From Streptomyces smyrnaeus (GTDB lineage Bacteria; Actinomycetota; Actinomycetes; Streptomycetales; Streptomycetaceae), in NCBI RefSeq assembly GCF_017676345.1, contig NZ_JAFFZM010000007.1:62001-126000 (forward strand): a stretch of DNA of 64,000 bases, written 5' to 3'. How positions within the stretch are numbered: position 1 is the stretch's first letter; each line of letters opens with the position of its first letter. The notes beneath the pieces were generated by a model that worked only from the letters and a program-made list of their open reading frames with translations, ran no database searches and was not told the DNA's origin. Positions 34,590 through 45,174 of this stretch are shown piece by piece. The position numbers were made by a program, and so were the translations under genes.

Positions 34590-35383
34590 CCACGCCCCTC
34601 ACCCGGGCCACCGGGCCGCGCCCCCTCGCCACCCTCCGGCACAGCGTGGTCCTCGCCCGGCGCAGCCTCGCCAAAACCACCCGCAACCCGGGGCCGGTCG
34701 TGAACGGCGTCATCACCCCCGCGCTCTTCATGGTCCTCTTCCTCTATCTCTTCGGCCGCCCGGTCGCCGGCTCCACCGCCGAGTACGCGCAGTATCTCTT
34801 CCCCGGGATCCTCGTCATGGGCGCCGGTCTCGCCGGCATGGTCTCCACCGGAACGGCCATCAACCTGGACCTGAGGAACGGCGTCACCGACCGGTTCCGC
34901 AGCCTCCCGATCAGCCGCACCGCACCGCTGCTCGGCTCCGTGCTGGCCGACGTCCTCCGCTATCTGATCGCCGTGGTGATCCTCTTCGCCATCGGCACAC
35001 TGCTGGGCTTCCGGGTCCAGGGCGGCGCCCCCGCCGCGCTGGGCGCGGCAGGTCTCGCGATCCTGTTCGGGTTCTGCCTCAGCTGGCTCACGGTCCTCAT
35101 CGGCGTCCTCGTCAGGAGCGCCGAGGCCGTCACGGCGTTCAGCTTCATCGCCTTTCTGCCGCTCCAACTGGGCAGCAGCCTGACCGGCCCGACCGACACC
35201 CTGCCCGGCTGGCTGCGGGCCTGGGCCGACATCAATCCCGTCACCCACGTCATGGACGCCTGCCGCGCCCTGCTGAACGGGACCCCGGAGGCGGGCAGCG
35301 TCGGCCGCGCCCTGCTCTGGTCGGCCGTCCTGTTCGCCACCTGCTGCCCGCTCGCCGTCCGCGCCTACGGGCGCCAGGAGTGA
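34586..35383 (+). CDS. ABC-2 type permease (DrrB-like)
   Basis: 265 residues, six membrane segments. RNPGPVVNGVITPALFMVLF and the DINPVTHVMDACRALLNG segment near the C-terminus are typical of DrrB/NodJ-type ABC-2 permeases. Its start overlaps the ATPase stop, and the next gene begins 27 bp downstream. Confidence 0.92.
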   Translation: MTTPLTRATGPRPLATLRHSVVLARRSLAKTTRNPGPVVNGVITPALFMVLFLYLFGRPVAGSTAEYAQYLFPGILVMGAGLAGMVSTGTAINLDLRNGVTDRFRSLPISRTAPLLGSVLADVLRYLIAVVILFAIGTLLGFRVQGGAPAALGAAGLAILFGFCLSWLTVLIGVLVRSAEAVTAFSFIAFLPLQLGSSLTGPTDTLPGWLRAWADINPVTHVMDACRALLNGTPEAGSVGRALLWSAVLFATCCPLAVRAYGRQE

Positions 35384-35409
35384 ACCTCCCACCGGAGGAA
35401 GGAACCAAC

Positions 35410-36036
35410 ATGGACACACCGGAGACCAAGGCGCCGGACGCGGTCCTGCCGGCTCTGCACGCCCTGCGCTGTGTCGGCGCCGCCGGCACCGCCCGGCTCC
35501 ACGAGGTCACGGGCCTCGACGAGTCCGACCTGACATCCGAGCTCATCGACCTCGGGGCCGCCGGCCTCGTCACCCGGTTCCCCGGCAACCCGCCCTGCTG
35601 GCTGCTCACCGACGCCGGCCGCGCCGCGGACGCCGAACAGATCGCCCACGAGCTCGACTCGGCCGGCGCCCGCGGTGCCGTCGAGGTGGCGTTCGGCCGG
35701 TTCCTCGTCCTCAACCCGGAACTGCTCGACCTCTGTGGAGCCTGGCAACTCCGCGACGTCGGCGGCGTCGTGAGTGCCAACGACCACCGCGACCCCGCCT
35801 ACGACGCCCGCATCCTCGACCGGTTCGCCGACCTCGACCGGCGCCTCGCCCCCGTCTGCGCCGAACTCTCCGCCGCCCTGTCCCGCTTCGGCCGCTACCG
35901 GATCCGGCTCGCCGGCGCCCTCGACCGCGCCGCGGCCGGCGAGCTGGAGTACGTGACCGACGACCTCGCCTCCTATCACACCGTGTGGGCGGAGCTGCAC
36001 GAAGACCTGCTCGCCACCTTGGGAAAGCAGCGATGA
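35410..36036 (+). CDS. Small winged-helix-like protein paired with a PPDK-like enzyme
   Basis: 208 residues, start ATG 35410 with GGAGGAAGGAA upstream. The first 80 residues look like a winged helix (LPALHALRCVGAAGTARLHE, ELIDLGAAGLVTRFPGNPPC); the rest is helical. Homologous small proteins accompany PEP/pyruvate-binding proteins in actinomycetes and are annotated as regulators. Overlaps the PPDK-like gene (ATGA), so the two products probably act together, perhaps with this one sensing or regulating the enzyme. Confidence 0.7.
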   Translation: MDTPETKAPDAVLPALHALRCVGAAGTARLHEVTGLDESDLTSELIDLGAAGLVTRFPGNPPCWLLTDAGRAADAEQIAHELDSAGARGAVEVAFGRFLVLNPELLDLCGAWQLRDVGGVVSANDHRDPAYDARILDRFADLDRRLAPVCAELSAALSRFGRYRIRLAGALDRAAAGELEYVTDDLASYHTVWAELHEDLLATLGKQR

Positions 36037-37631
36037 GATGGATCCGCGCGCTCTCCGCCGAGCTCGACGAGGGAGCGGACATGGACGCACTGGGCGGCAA
36101 GGCGCTCGGCCTCGCCCTCCTGCACCGCCTCGGGCTTCGGGTGCCGGCCGGTTTCGTCGTCACCACGGAGGCGTGCCGCGCCTTTCTGCGGGACGGCTGC
36201 CTGCCCGACGGGCTCCGCGACGAGCTCGCGGCCGCCGTCTCCGGCCTCGAACTCGCCACCGGCCGCTCCTTCGGCGGGCCGCGGCAGCCGCTCGCGGTGT
36301 CCGTGCGCTCCGGAGCCGGGGTGTCCATGCCCGGCATGATGAGCACGATCCTCAACCTCGGCCTCACCACAGGGGCCACCGCCGGTCTGGCCGCCGAGAC
36401 AGGTGACCGGGCGTTCGCCGAGGACTCGCGGCAGCGTCTCCTGTCGAGCCTCGCCGCCACGACCACCGACGACGCGCCGGTCCCGGACGACGCCGACCGA
36501 CAGCTGGTGCTGGCGATCGAGGCCGTGTTCTCGTCCTGGGACGCGCCGCGCGCCCGCACCTATCGCGCCGTGCACGACATTCCACACGACCTCGGTACGG
36601 CCGCGATCGTCCAGTCGATGGTGTTCGGGAACCGGGACGCCCACAGTGGCACCGGGGTCGCGTTCAGCCGCGACCCCAACACCGGCGCGAACATCCCGTA
36701 CGGCGAGGTCCTGTTCGGACACCAGGGGGAGGATGTCGTCTCCGGCGCCTCGGCGACCAGTCCGCTGCGCGCTCTCGCCGACCGGGAGCCGGCGGTGTGG
36801 ACGGAGCTGCACGGCGCCCTGCGCCGGATCGAGGGGCACTACCGGGACGCCTGCTACGTCGAGTTCACCTACCAGTCCGGCGAACTGTGGCTCCTCCAGG
36901 TCAGGCCCGGCCGGTTCGTCGGCGGCGCAGCCGTCCGCCTCGCCACCGAACTCGTCGACGAGCGGGTCATCAGCCGCCATGAGGCGCTGCGCAGGGTCTC
37001 GACCGAGCACCTCAGGCACGTCCGCACGCCGCGCATCGCCTCGTACGAGGAGACCCGCGTCCTCGCCCGGGGGGTCGGCGCCTGCCCGGGCGTCGCGACC
37101 GGCCGGGTGGCGACCACCCCCGATCGGGCGGTGCGCATGGCCAGGGACGCCCCGGTCGTCCTGGTGCGCCCGGAGACCTCCCCGCACGACATGCACGGCC
37201 TCGCAACCGCCGCCGGAATCGTCACCGCGCGCGGCGGACCGGCCAGCCACGCCGCGGTCGTCGCCCGCGCCATGGGTAAGCCCGCGGTCGTGGGCGCCGC
37301 CGGTCTCACCTTCGACCCCGGTACCGGCGCCGTGACGGCCGACGGTCTCTCCCTCGACGACGGCACCTTCGTCACCGTCGACGGGTCCAGCGGTGAGGTC
37401 GCCCTCGGCCGCCCCCGCATCGTCGCCGACCCGGCCGGCGACCACCTGAACCGACTGCTCGCCTGGGCCGACGAGGTCTCGGGCGACCACTCGGAACGCA
37501 GCGAGTCCCAGCGCCTCGCCGCAGCCCACGCCGCGCTGGCGTCCCGCGGCACGGCGCCGCCGACGCGTGGGGCGAACCGACCGTGGTCCGGGACGCACTC
37601 GAAGCGCCGCCGGCCCGCCGGCTCGGCGTGA
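36033..37631 (+). CDS. PEP/pyruvate-binding (PPDK-like) protein without the C-terminal barrel
   Basis: 532 residues, about 60% of a full pyruvate phosphate dikinase. Residues 1-300 are the ATP-grasp domain (GGKALGLALLHRLGLRVPAG, RSGAGVSMPGMMSTILNLGL, EFTYQSGELWLLQVRPGR). Residues 345-465 are the swivelling phosphohistidine domain, with GGPASHAAVVARAMGKP and catalytic His406. The PEP-binding TIM barrel is absent. Such short forms may phosphorylate or condense another substrate. The last 25 residues turn abruptly Arg/Pro-rich, and a better frame continues one base away, which suggests a frameshift near 37555. Confidence 0.82.
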   Translation: MRWIRALSAELDEGADMDALGGKALGLALLHRLGLRVPAGFVVTTEACRAFLRDGCLPDGLRDELAAAVSGLELATGRSFGGPRQPLAVSVRSGAGVSMPGMMSTILNLGLTTGATAGLAAETGDRAFAEDSRQRLLSSLAATTTDDAPVPDDADRQLVLAIEAVFSSWDAPRARTYRAVHDIPHDLGTAAIVQSMVFGNRDAHSGTGVAFSRDPNTGANIPYGEVLFGHQGEDVVSGASATSPLRALADREPAVWTELHGALRRIEGHYRDACYVEFTYQSGELWLLQVRPGRFVGGAAVRLATELVDERVISRHEALRRVSTEHLRHVRTPRIASYEETRVLARGVGACPGVATGRVATTPDRAVRMARDAPVVLVRPETSPHDMHGLATAAGIVTARGGPASHAAVVARAMGKPAVVGAAGLTFDPGTGAVTADGLSLDDGTFVTVDGSSGEVALGRPRIVADPAGDHLNRLLAWADEVSGDHSERSESQRLAAAHAALASRGTAPPTRGANRPWSGTHSKRRRPAGSA

Positions 37632-37819
37632 ACTGCGGTAACACGGCGCTGACCGCGATCGAGTACCGCTTCAACGGTGGCTTTCGGAGTACGGGTCCAG
37701 TCGTCCGGCGCTGTCGCGTGGGCGGCCGGACCCTGCTCCCGACCTGGCGGAGGAGAACAGTTCCTCCCCGGCTACCGCATCTGTGCTAAGCGGGAGAGAA
37801 GGTCCGCACTCCGCACGGA

Positions 37820-38119
37820 TCAGCTGACCTGGGCTCCGATACCTGTGATGGCCTGCGGGAATTTGCAGGAGGCGATCGACCATCCGGAGGTTCGCCATAC
37901 GCCGTAGTGCGTGGTCCCGTCCGAGCACTTGATCTGGACCCGATAGCTGTCGACTCCGGAGCACTTCGTCGAGCCGGTCACCTTGTTGCTGGAGATCTGG
38001 AACTCACATGTGCCCTGTATGGCTTGTCTCTGTTCAGACGCCGCTGTGGCGGTGCCACTTGTGGCGAACACCGCCCCCGCCGCCAGCGCGCAGAACGTCA
38101 GGGCCTTGGTCAACTTCAT
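37820..38119 (-). CDS. Small secreted four-cysteine protein
   Basis: 99 residues from ATG 38119, with GAGGAG 6 nt upstream. The signal peptide is MKLTKALTFCALAAGAVFAT followed by SGTATAASE; the mature product is about 70 residues with four cysteines (GTCEF, TKCSG, IKCSDG, ASCKF) and many Ser, Thr and Lys. Two disulfides are likely. The family is not recognised; it resembles the small exported proteins of 6157-7094 in style but not in sequence. Confidence 0.75.
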   Translation of the reverse strand: MKLTKALTFCALAAGAVFATSGTATAASEQRQAIQGTCEFQISSNKVTGSTKCSGVDSYRVQIKCSDGTTHYGVWRTSGWSIASCKFPQAITGIGAQVS

Positions 38120-38283
38120 GTCACTCCTCGGTTCGCTGTCCCCCCGTGAGACCGTCAAGGCTGCCCTTGTGCTGCGTGGCGGACAGCTCGACAAGCCACA
38201 ACGAGAATTCCGAAGAGGGCCGGCCACACGTGGTGCACGTATGGCTGCCCCCGTCGAAGAGCATGACAGCTTGTGCGGTTAAC

Positions 38284-38303
38284 TGTCCGATTCTTTTCGG
38301 ACA
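38284..38303. promoter_or_regulatory. Inverted repeat TGTCCGA-N6-TCGGACA
   Basis: Perfect 7-bp arms with spacer TTCTTT, 165 bp upstream of the small secreted protein gene and 108 bp downstream of the YqeB-like gene end. It may be an operator or the terminator of the YqeB-like gene (on the minus strand the loop reads AAAGAA). Confidence 0.4.
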
Positions 38304-38411
38304 AGAGTGATTGATGTTGAATTCTGATCTCTGCGTCAGTCGTGGCGGCGGCTTTCAAGGCATTTGTGACACTGGGCGCACATCAGTCGCGGGACCGGGC
38401 TCGACGGCGCA

Positions 38412-39134
38412 CTACCGCTCGTCCGACGCCGGACCTTCGTCGGTCCCATCCGGCGCGTGGCCTGCGACGGCTCGCCACCACTGCCGCTTGTTCTCGACCC
38501 GTACGACGATTCCGAGGGCCGCCAGCTCCTCCCGCAGCTCCCGCAGGTCGTCCTCCTCACCGCCCTTGCGCAGCAGCTGGGCACGGGCCCGGAGCACGGC
38601 ATCCGCACCCGGGGGCAGGCCGGTGGCGCCGGGTACCCAGCGGCGGAAGTCGCTGTGGAAGGGGTCCGTGTCCAGCCAGGTGTATCCGTGCCGGGTGAAG
38701 GCGGCGGACACCCGGTCGGCGTCGAGGTCGCACTTCTCCCGGGCCAGTTCCGTGCCGTCGGTGCTCAGTACGACGAGTTCCTTACCGTCCAGGAAGGCCG
38801 CCCGGACCCGGTCCCGCCCCAACTCCCACGTAGCGTCCTTGACGCTCAGCTCCACCCGGGACCCTGACACCCGCAGGGCGAGCGACTCGTGCAGACCGAT
38901 CAGTCCGACGACCAGTCCTGCGACCGTCCCGACTGCCACGGCACACAGGCTCTGCCAGGGTTCGGGGGTTCCCACGAGCATCCTCAGCGGTCCTTCGAAA
39001 GGCACCCAGGGCCATTCCACGACCCACCCGGCGGCCAACTTCGCCAGGAATCCGGCGATCATGCCCGCCGCGGCGAATCCGGGCACCAGCCAGCGCGGTT
39101 GGGCGACCGTGGTCTCCTTCTCCTGTACTTCCAT
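38412..39134 (-). CDS. YqeB-family membrane protein
   Basis: 240 residues from ATG 39134, with GGGAGG upstream. Two N-terminal membrane helices (LVPGFAAAGMIAGFLAKLAA and WQSLCAVAVGTVAGLVVGLI) are followed by a cytoplasmic PH-like part (VKDATWELGRDRVRAAFLDG, KELVVLST) and a helical tail (LRARAQLLRKGGEEDDLREL). The pattern matches the YqeB-like proteins common in Streptomyces, of unknown function. Stands alone, divergent from the xylanase gene. Confidence 0.78.
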   Translation of the reverse strand: MEVQEKETTVAQPRWLVPGFAAAGMIAGFLAKLAAGWVVEWPWVPFEGPLRMLVGTPEPWQSLCAVAVGTVAGLVVGLIGLHESLALRVSGSRVELSVKDATWELGRDRVRAAFLDGKELVVLSTDGTELAREKCDLDADRVSAAFTRHGYTWLDTDPFHSDFRRWVPGATGLPPGADAVLRARAQLLRKGGEEDDLRELREELAALGIVVRVENKRQWWRAVAGHAPDGTDEGPASDER

Positions 39135-39204
39135 GCTTTTGAGCCTCCCGGCCGGCGGGCACCGCGTCGTCAGCCGAAGGTCTATGGCTCCTCGACGGAA
39201 GTAG

Positions 39205-40836
<1,632 letters not shown>

Positions 40837-40842
40837 ACTGTG

Positions 40843-40884
40843 GGGGCCCTGGTGGACGGTGTCACCACCGCCTGCCAGGGCCCC
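40843..40884. terminator. Hairpin between convergent xylanase and beta-xylosidase genes
   Basis: GGGGCCCTGG (40843-40852) pairs with CCAGGGCCCC (40875-40884); the 22-base loop can itself fold through GGTG/CACC. No T-tract. Placed to end both transcripts. Confidence 0.7.
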
Positions 40885-40926
40885 GGTGCGGCGCCGCACG
40901 GATACCACCCGGCCGCATGGGGGCGG

Positions 40927-43365
40927 TCATGGCAGTGGCAGGTGCTCCACTCGGAACTCCGGGTGCAGCCGCCGCCCGTGGTCCACCGTGCGCGCCTCAC
41001 CGGTGAGCCGGAGCCTGGCCGTCAGTCGCGGGTCGGTGCTGGAGGCGCTGAGCCGCAGGTGCAGTTCGCCGGGTTCGACGATGCGACGCCCGTCGCGACC
41101 CGTGAACGACGCGAGGTCGGCCGGTACGGTCACCCGCACCCGCGCCGCGGCACCGGGCGCCAGCTCGAGGCGTACATACCCGATGAGGCGCTGCTCGGGC
41201 TGGACGACCGAGGCGACCGGATCGTGCAGATAGAGCTGGACGATCTCGGTGCCGGTGCGTGTGCCGGTGTTGCGTACGGTGCAGGCCAGCGCGAACTCAC
41301 CGTCCGTACCGGCCTCTTCCGCTGCCACGTCGAGCTCTGACCAGGTGAAGGTGGTGTAGGTCAGTCCGTGTCCGAAGCCGAAGGCCGGTGCCGGGTCGAC
41401 GCTGGAGACGTCACTGGTGTGGCCGAGCCGGGCTGCGAGATAGGTGGCGGGCTGCGCGTCGGGGAGTTTCGGCACGCTGATGGGCAGCCGTCCCGAGGGG
41501 GCGACCCGTCCGCTGAGGACGGAGGCGAGCGCCCGCGTTCCCTCCTCGCCGGGGAAGAAGGTCTGTACGACGGCGGCGGCGCGTGTTGCCGCACTACCCA
41601 GGGCGTAGGGGCGGCCGGCCAGGAGTGTGACGATGACCGGTGTGCCCGTGTCCAGGAGTGTGTCGAGCAGTTCTTGCTGTGCCCCAGGCAGGGCCAGGGA
41701 ACCGGCGTCGCAGCCCTCGCCGCTGGTGCCCCGGCCGAAGAGCCCCGCCCGGTCCCCCAGCGCGGCGATCACCAGGTCGGCTCCGCGAGCCAGCTGCGCG
41801 GCAGCGGCGAAGCCGTCCGTGTCGCGGCAGTCGACACTCGTGCCCGGCGCGCTGACGATCTCGCTGCCGGTGAACTCGGCCGCCAGGGCCTCGCGCACGG
41901 TCGGCAGCTCGATGCCGAGCGGTTTGTGCGGGTGCTGGGTGCCGACGTGGACGGGGAAGGAGTAGCAGCCGAGCACCGCTGTCGGCACGTCGGCGTTGGG
42001 GCCGATGAGCGCGATGCGGGCCGGCGCGGCATCCGCCGTGAGGGGCAGGGTGCCGTCGTTGTGGAGCAGGACGACGGCACGCTCTGCGACGCGGCGTGCC
42101 AGCGCGCGGTTGGCGCGGGTGTCGAGGTCCACGGTGCCGCGCGGGTCCGCGGCGTCCGTGCCCGCTTCCGGCCTGTCCGCATCCCCCTCCGCTTCTTCGG
42201 CCCTCCCGGCGAGCGCGGGCGGCACCGGGTCCCAGTCCGCGTCGAGGAGGCCCAACTGGGCTTTCTGGGTGAGGACCCGGCGCACGGCTCTGTCCACGAG
42301 GGCTTCGGGCACGAGGCCGTCTCGGACGGCGCGGCGCAGCGGCTCGCCGAAGGCCTTCACGGTGGGGAGTTCCACATCGACCCCGGCCATGAGTGCCCGC
42401 GCTGCGGCTTCGTCGAGGCTGCCCGCGACGCCGTGCAGCGTCTTGAGGAACGCGATCCCGAAGTAGTCGGCGACGACGGTCCCGTCGAACCCCCAGGTCT
42501 CGCGGAGCAGCCCGGTCAACAGACGTTCGTCGGCCGCCGAGGGGATGCCGTCGGTGTCGGTGTAGGCGTGCATCACCGACCGTGCGCCGCTCTCGCGTAC
42601 GGCCATCTCGAACGGCGGCAGGATGACGTCGGCGCGCTCGCGGGGCCCCATGGCGACGGGCGCGAGGTTGCGCCCCGCGCGGGAGGCGGAGTATCCGGCG
42701 AAGTGTTTGAGGGTGGCGACGATGCCCGCGGACTCCAGTCCGCGCACATAGGACGTGCCGATGGTGCCGACGAGGTAGGGGTCCTCGCCGATGGTCTCCT
42801 CGACGCGGCCCCAGCGGGCGTCGCGCACGACGTCGAGGACCGGGGCGAGACCCTGGTGAACGCCGACCGCACGCAGGTCGCGGCCGATCGCCGCTGCCAT
42901 GTCCTGGATCAGCGCGGGGTCGAAGGTGGCGCCCCAGGAGAGCGGTATGGGGTAGGCGGTCGCGCCCCAGGTGGCGAAGCCGGCGAGACATTCCTCGTGG
43001 GCCAGGGCCGGGATGCCGAACCGGTTGGCGCCGGCGATCCTGCGCTGGGCACGCAGCAGCGCGAGGGCGCCCAGCGCGGCGTCGACGGGGGCTGTCCCGA
43101 AGGGCCGGGTCAACTGTCCCAGTCCGTACGGCAGCAGGTCGCCGAGCTGGACGGGGTCTTCCATGTCGTGCTGGTGCGGGGCGACCTCGGCTCCTTCGTC
43201 GGTGGTGCCGACCCACACCCCGACGAGTTGGGCGGTCTTCTCCTCCAGGGTCATCTCGGCGAGCAGGGCGTCGGCCCGCTCCTGCGGAGTGCGGTCCTTG
43301 TCCCTCCACAGCGGGACATGGGACTCCTCGGGGCGTGTGGTCTCTACGGTCACGTGGCCGGTCAC
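40927..43365 (-). CDS. bxlA: Beta-xylosidase, glycoside hydrolase family 3
   Basis: 812 residues from GTG 43365, which overlaps the permease stop (GTGA) and has GGAGG four bases upstream. No signal peptide, so intracellular. The N-terminal barrel contains VATLKHFAGYSAS and GFDGTVVADYFGI, with nucleophile Asp300. The middle alpha/beta domain (VVLLHNDGTLPL, IALIGPNADV) and a C-terminal fibronectin III-like domain (VPADLASFTGRDGRRIVEPG) follow. The bxlEFG importer directly upstream and length near that of S. thermoviolaceus BxlA support a beta-xylosidase acting on imported xylo-oligosaccharides; activity on other beta-glycosides is possible. Confidence 0.88.
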   Translation of the reverse strand: MTGHVTVETTRPEESHVPLWRDKDRTPQERADALLAEMTLEEKTAQLVGVWVGTTDEGAEVAPHQHDMEDPVQLGDLLPYGLGQLTRPFGTAPVDAALGALALLRAQRRIAGANRFGIPALAHEECLAGFATWGATAYPIPLSWGATFDPALIQDMAAAIGRDLRAVGVHQGLAPVLDVVRDARWGRVEETIGEDPYLVGTIGTSYVRGLESAGIVATLKHFAGYSASRAGRNLAPVAMGPRERADVILPPFEMAVRESGARSVMHAYTDTDGIPSAADERLLTGLLRETWGFDGTVVADYFGIAFLKTLHGVAGSLDEAAARALMAGVDVELPTVKAFGEPLRRAVRDGLVPEALVDRAVRRVLTQKAQLGLLDADWDPVPPALAGRAEEAEGDADRPEAGTDAADPRGTVDLDTRANRALARRVAERAVVLLHNDGTLPLTADAAPARIALIGPNADVPTAVLGCYSFPVHVGTQHPHKPLGIELPTVREALAAEFTGSEIVSAPGTSVDCRDTDGFAAAAQLARGADLVIAALGDRAGLFGRGTSGEGCDAGSLALPGAQQELLDTLLDTGTPVIVTLLAGRPYALGSAATRAAAVVQTFFPGEEGTRALASVLSGRVAPSGRLPISVPKLPDAQPATYLAARLGHTSDVSSVDPAPAFGFGHGLTYTTFTWSELDVAAEEAGTDGEFALACTVRNTGTRTGTEIVQLYLHDPVASVVQPEQRLIGYVRLELAPGAAARVRVTVPADLASFTGRDGRRIVEPGELHLRLSASSTDPRLTARLRLTGEARTVDHGRRLHPEFRVEHLPLP

Positions 43366-44192
43366 TTTCCTCCGACGCCCATCAGCCCCTGGACCAGGGC
43401 GCGGCGGGCGAACAGATAGACGAGCAGGATGGGAAGCATGGACAGGACGACCGCGGCGAACAGGCCCGGGGTGTCTACTCCGTGTTCGGTCTGGAAGTCG
43501 TAGAGCCCCATCGTGATCACCTTCGTCTCCGCCGACTGGGTGAGCACCAGGGGAAAGAGAAACCCGTTCCACGCCTGGAGCGCGGAGAAGACGACGATCG
43601 TCGAAAGGCCGCCGCGGGACAGCGGCAGCACCAGACGGAAGAAGATCCGCCGGGACGAGGCACCGTCCACGGTCATCGCCTCGTACAGATCGGGGGTGAT
43701 GTCGCGCATCGCTCCTGTGAGGACCAGCGCGCACACCGGCATGGCGAAGGCGGCGGTCGGCAGAATGACGCCGACGAGGTTGTCGTAGAGCCCCGCCTGG
43801 CTGATGACGTAGAACATGGGCACGATCACGGCCTGCGACGGGATGGCGAGGCCGAGCAGGAAGAGCCGGAAGACGGTGTTCGTCAGCCGGCTGCGGCTGC
43901 GGACGATGGCGTAGGAGAGCGGAGGCACCAGGAGCAGGACGATGCCCACTACGCACACGGTGACGATCAGCGTGTTGAGGAAGTACTGCCCGAAGCCGCT
44001 CTCGGTGTTGTCGAGGTTCTTGAGGTAATTGTCGAGCGTGAAGCTGTCCGGCAGCGCCAGTGGACCGTTTTCGGCATAGTCGGAGCGGGACTGGAACGTG
44101 GCGGTCAGCATCACGTACAGCGGCAGCCCGACCAGGAAGAGCCAGACCAGGGACCCGAAACCGGCGAGGTAGTTGGGACGGCGCTTGATCAC
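43362..44192 (-). CDS. bxlG: Xylo-oligosaccharide ABC transporter permease BxlG
   Basis: 276 residues, start GTG 44192 overlapping the stop of the preceding permease (GTGA). Six membrane segments; the EAA-type loop reads LYEAMTVDGASSRRIFFRLV. The terminal RRALVQGLMGVGGK is characteristic of MalG-like permeases. Its stop overlaps the GH3 gene start. Works with BxlF, the BxlE lipoprotein and an ATPase not encoded here (MsiK in other Streptomyces). Confidence 0.9.
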   Translation of the reverse strand: MIKRRPNYLAGFGSLVWLFLVGLPLYVMLTATFQSRSDYAENGPLALPDSFTLDNYLKNLDNTESGFGQYFLNTLIVTVCVVGIVLLLVPPLSYAIVRSRSRLTNTVFRLFLLGLAIPSQAVIVPMFYVISQAGLYDNLVGVILPTAAFAMPVCALVLTGAMRDITPDLYEAMTVDGASSRRIFFRLVLPLSRGGLSTIVVFSALQAWNGFLFPLVLTQSAETKVITMGLYDFQTEHGVDTPGLFAAVVLSMLPILLVYLFARRALVQGLMGVGGK

Positions 44193-45142
44193 AGGCCCTC
44201 CATCGTGCTGCGCATCTTGCCGTAGCCCGACAGTCGCACCATGATCAGCGAGATGACCGTGGCGACGAGGACCAGCAGCACGCCGATCGCCGAGGCGGTC
44301 CCGTAGTCGTAGCTCTTGAAGGCCTTCTGGTACATGTAGAAGGCGCTGATGGTGGTGTCGGTGCCCGGGCCGCCCTGGGTGAGGATGAGGACGGTCTCGA
44401 AGGTCGTCAGGCCGCCCACCACCATCAGGATCATCGAGGTGATGATGCTGTTGCGCAGTTGGGGCAGCGTGATGTGGAAGAACTGCCGCACGGTGCCCGC
44501 GCCGTCGATCCGTGCCGCCTGGTAGAGCACCTGCGGCACGGCGCGCGCCGCTCCCTGGTAGATGAGCGTGTGCAGCGGGGTGAACTGCCAGGCGCTGACG
44601 AAGACGAGAACACCGATGGCGCTGCTTTGCACGCCGAACAGGTTGCCGTCGCCGAACAGCCAGGACACCTGCGCCGGCACCCCGAAGTTGGGGTCGAGTA
44701 CGGCGCGCCACAGTACGGAGACGGCGGTGGCCGACAGCAGCAGCGGCACGAAGTAGATCGCCGACAGGACGGCCCTGTTGCGCTGGTGGCCCGCGGCCCA
44801 GACGCCGAGCAGGATGCTCAGCGGGGTCTGGATGGCGACCCCCAGCACCGTGAGCAGAACACTGAGCCAGAGGCTTTTGAGCATGACGGGGTCGTCCAAC
44901 AACTTCTTCCAGTTGCCGAGTCCCACGAACTCCGGTCCGCTCAGCCCGTCCCAGCTGCTGAGGGAGAGCGCAGCGACCAGGACGAGCGGGACGAGCGCGA
45001 ACAGGGCGAAGAAGACGGCGGCGGGTGCCGCCCAGGCGGACCCCGGGCGGCTGGTACCGGTGCCGGAGCGGCCTGGTGGCCGTCCGCCCGATGCTGCCCG
45101 GCGGCGCTGCGTGGCTGGTGGGGTGAGGCTGGTGGTCGTCAT
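44189..45142 (-). CDS. bxlF: Xylo-oligosaccharide ABC transporter permease BxlF
   Basis: 317 residues from ATG 45142; the ribosome site is weak (GGATCACG). After a 35-residue Ser/Thr/Arg-rich cytoplasmic tail come six membrane segments and the EAA loop LYQAARIDGAGTVRQFFHIT. MalF-like, without a large outer loop, unlike the permease at 24885. Lies 32 bp after bxlE. Confidence 0.9.
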   Translation of the reverse strand: MTTTSLTPPATQRRRAASGGRPPGRSGTGTSRPGSAWAAPAAVFFALFALVPLVLVAALSLSSWDGLSGPEFVGLGNWKKLLDDPVMLKSLWLSVLLTVLGVAIQTPLSILLGVWAAGHQRNRAVLSAIYFVPLLLSATAVSVLWRAVLDPNFGVPAQVSWLFGDGNLFGVQSSAIGVLVFVSAWQFTPLHTLIYQGAARAVPQVLYQAARIDGAGTVRQFFHITLPQLRNSIITSMILMVVGGLTTFETVLILTQGGPGTDTTISAFYMYQKAFKSYDYGTASAIGVLLVLVATVISLIMVRLSGYGKMRSTMEGL

Positions 45143-45174
45143 GACGTGATCCAAGTCAGGGGGCCGGCGCACGG

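Noticed and set aside
41368..43419. 683-codon open frame on the plus strand
   Set aside because: Shadow of the GH3 beta-xylosidase gene, which has all catalytic motifs on the minus strand.
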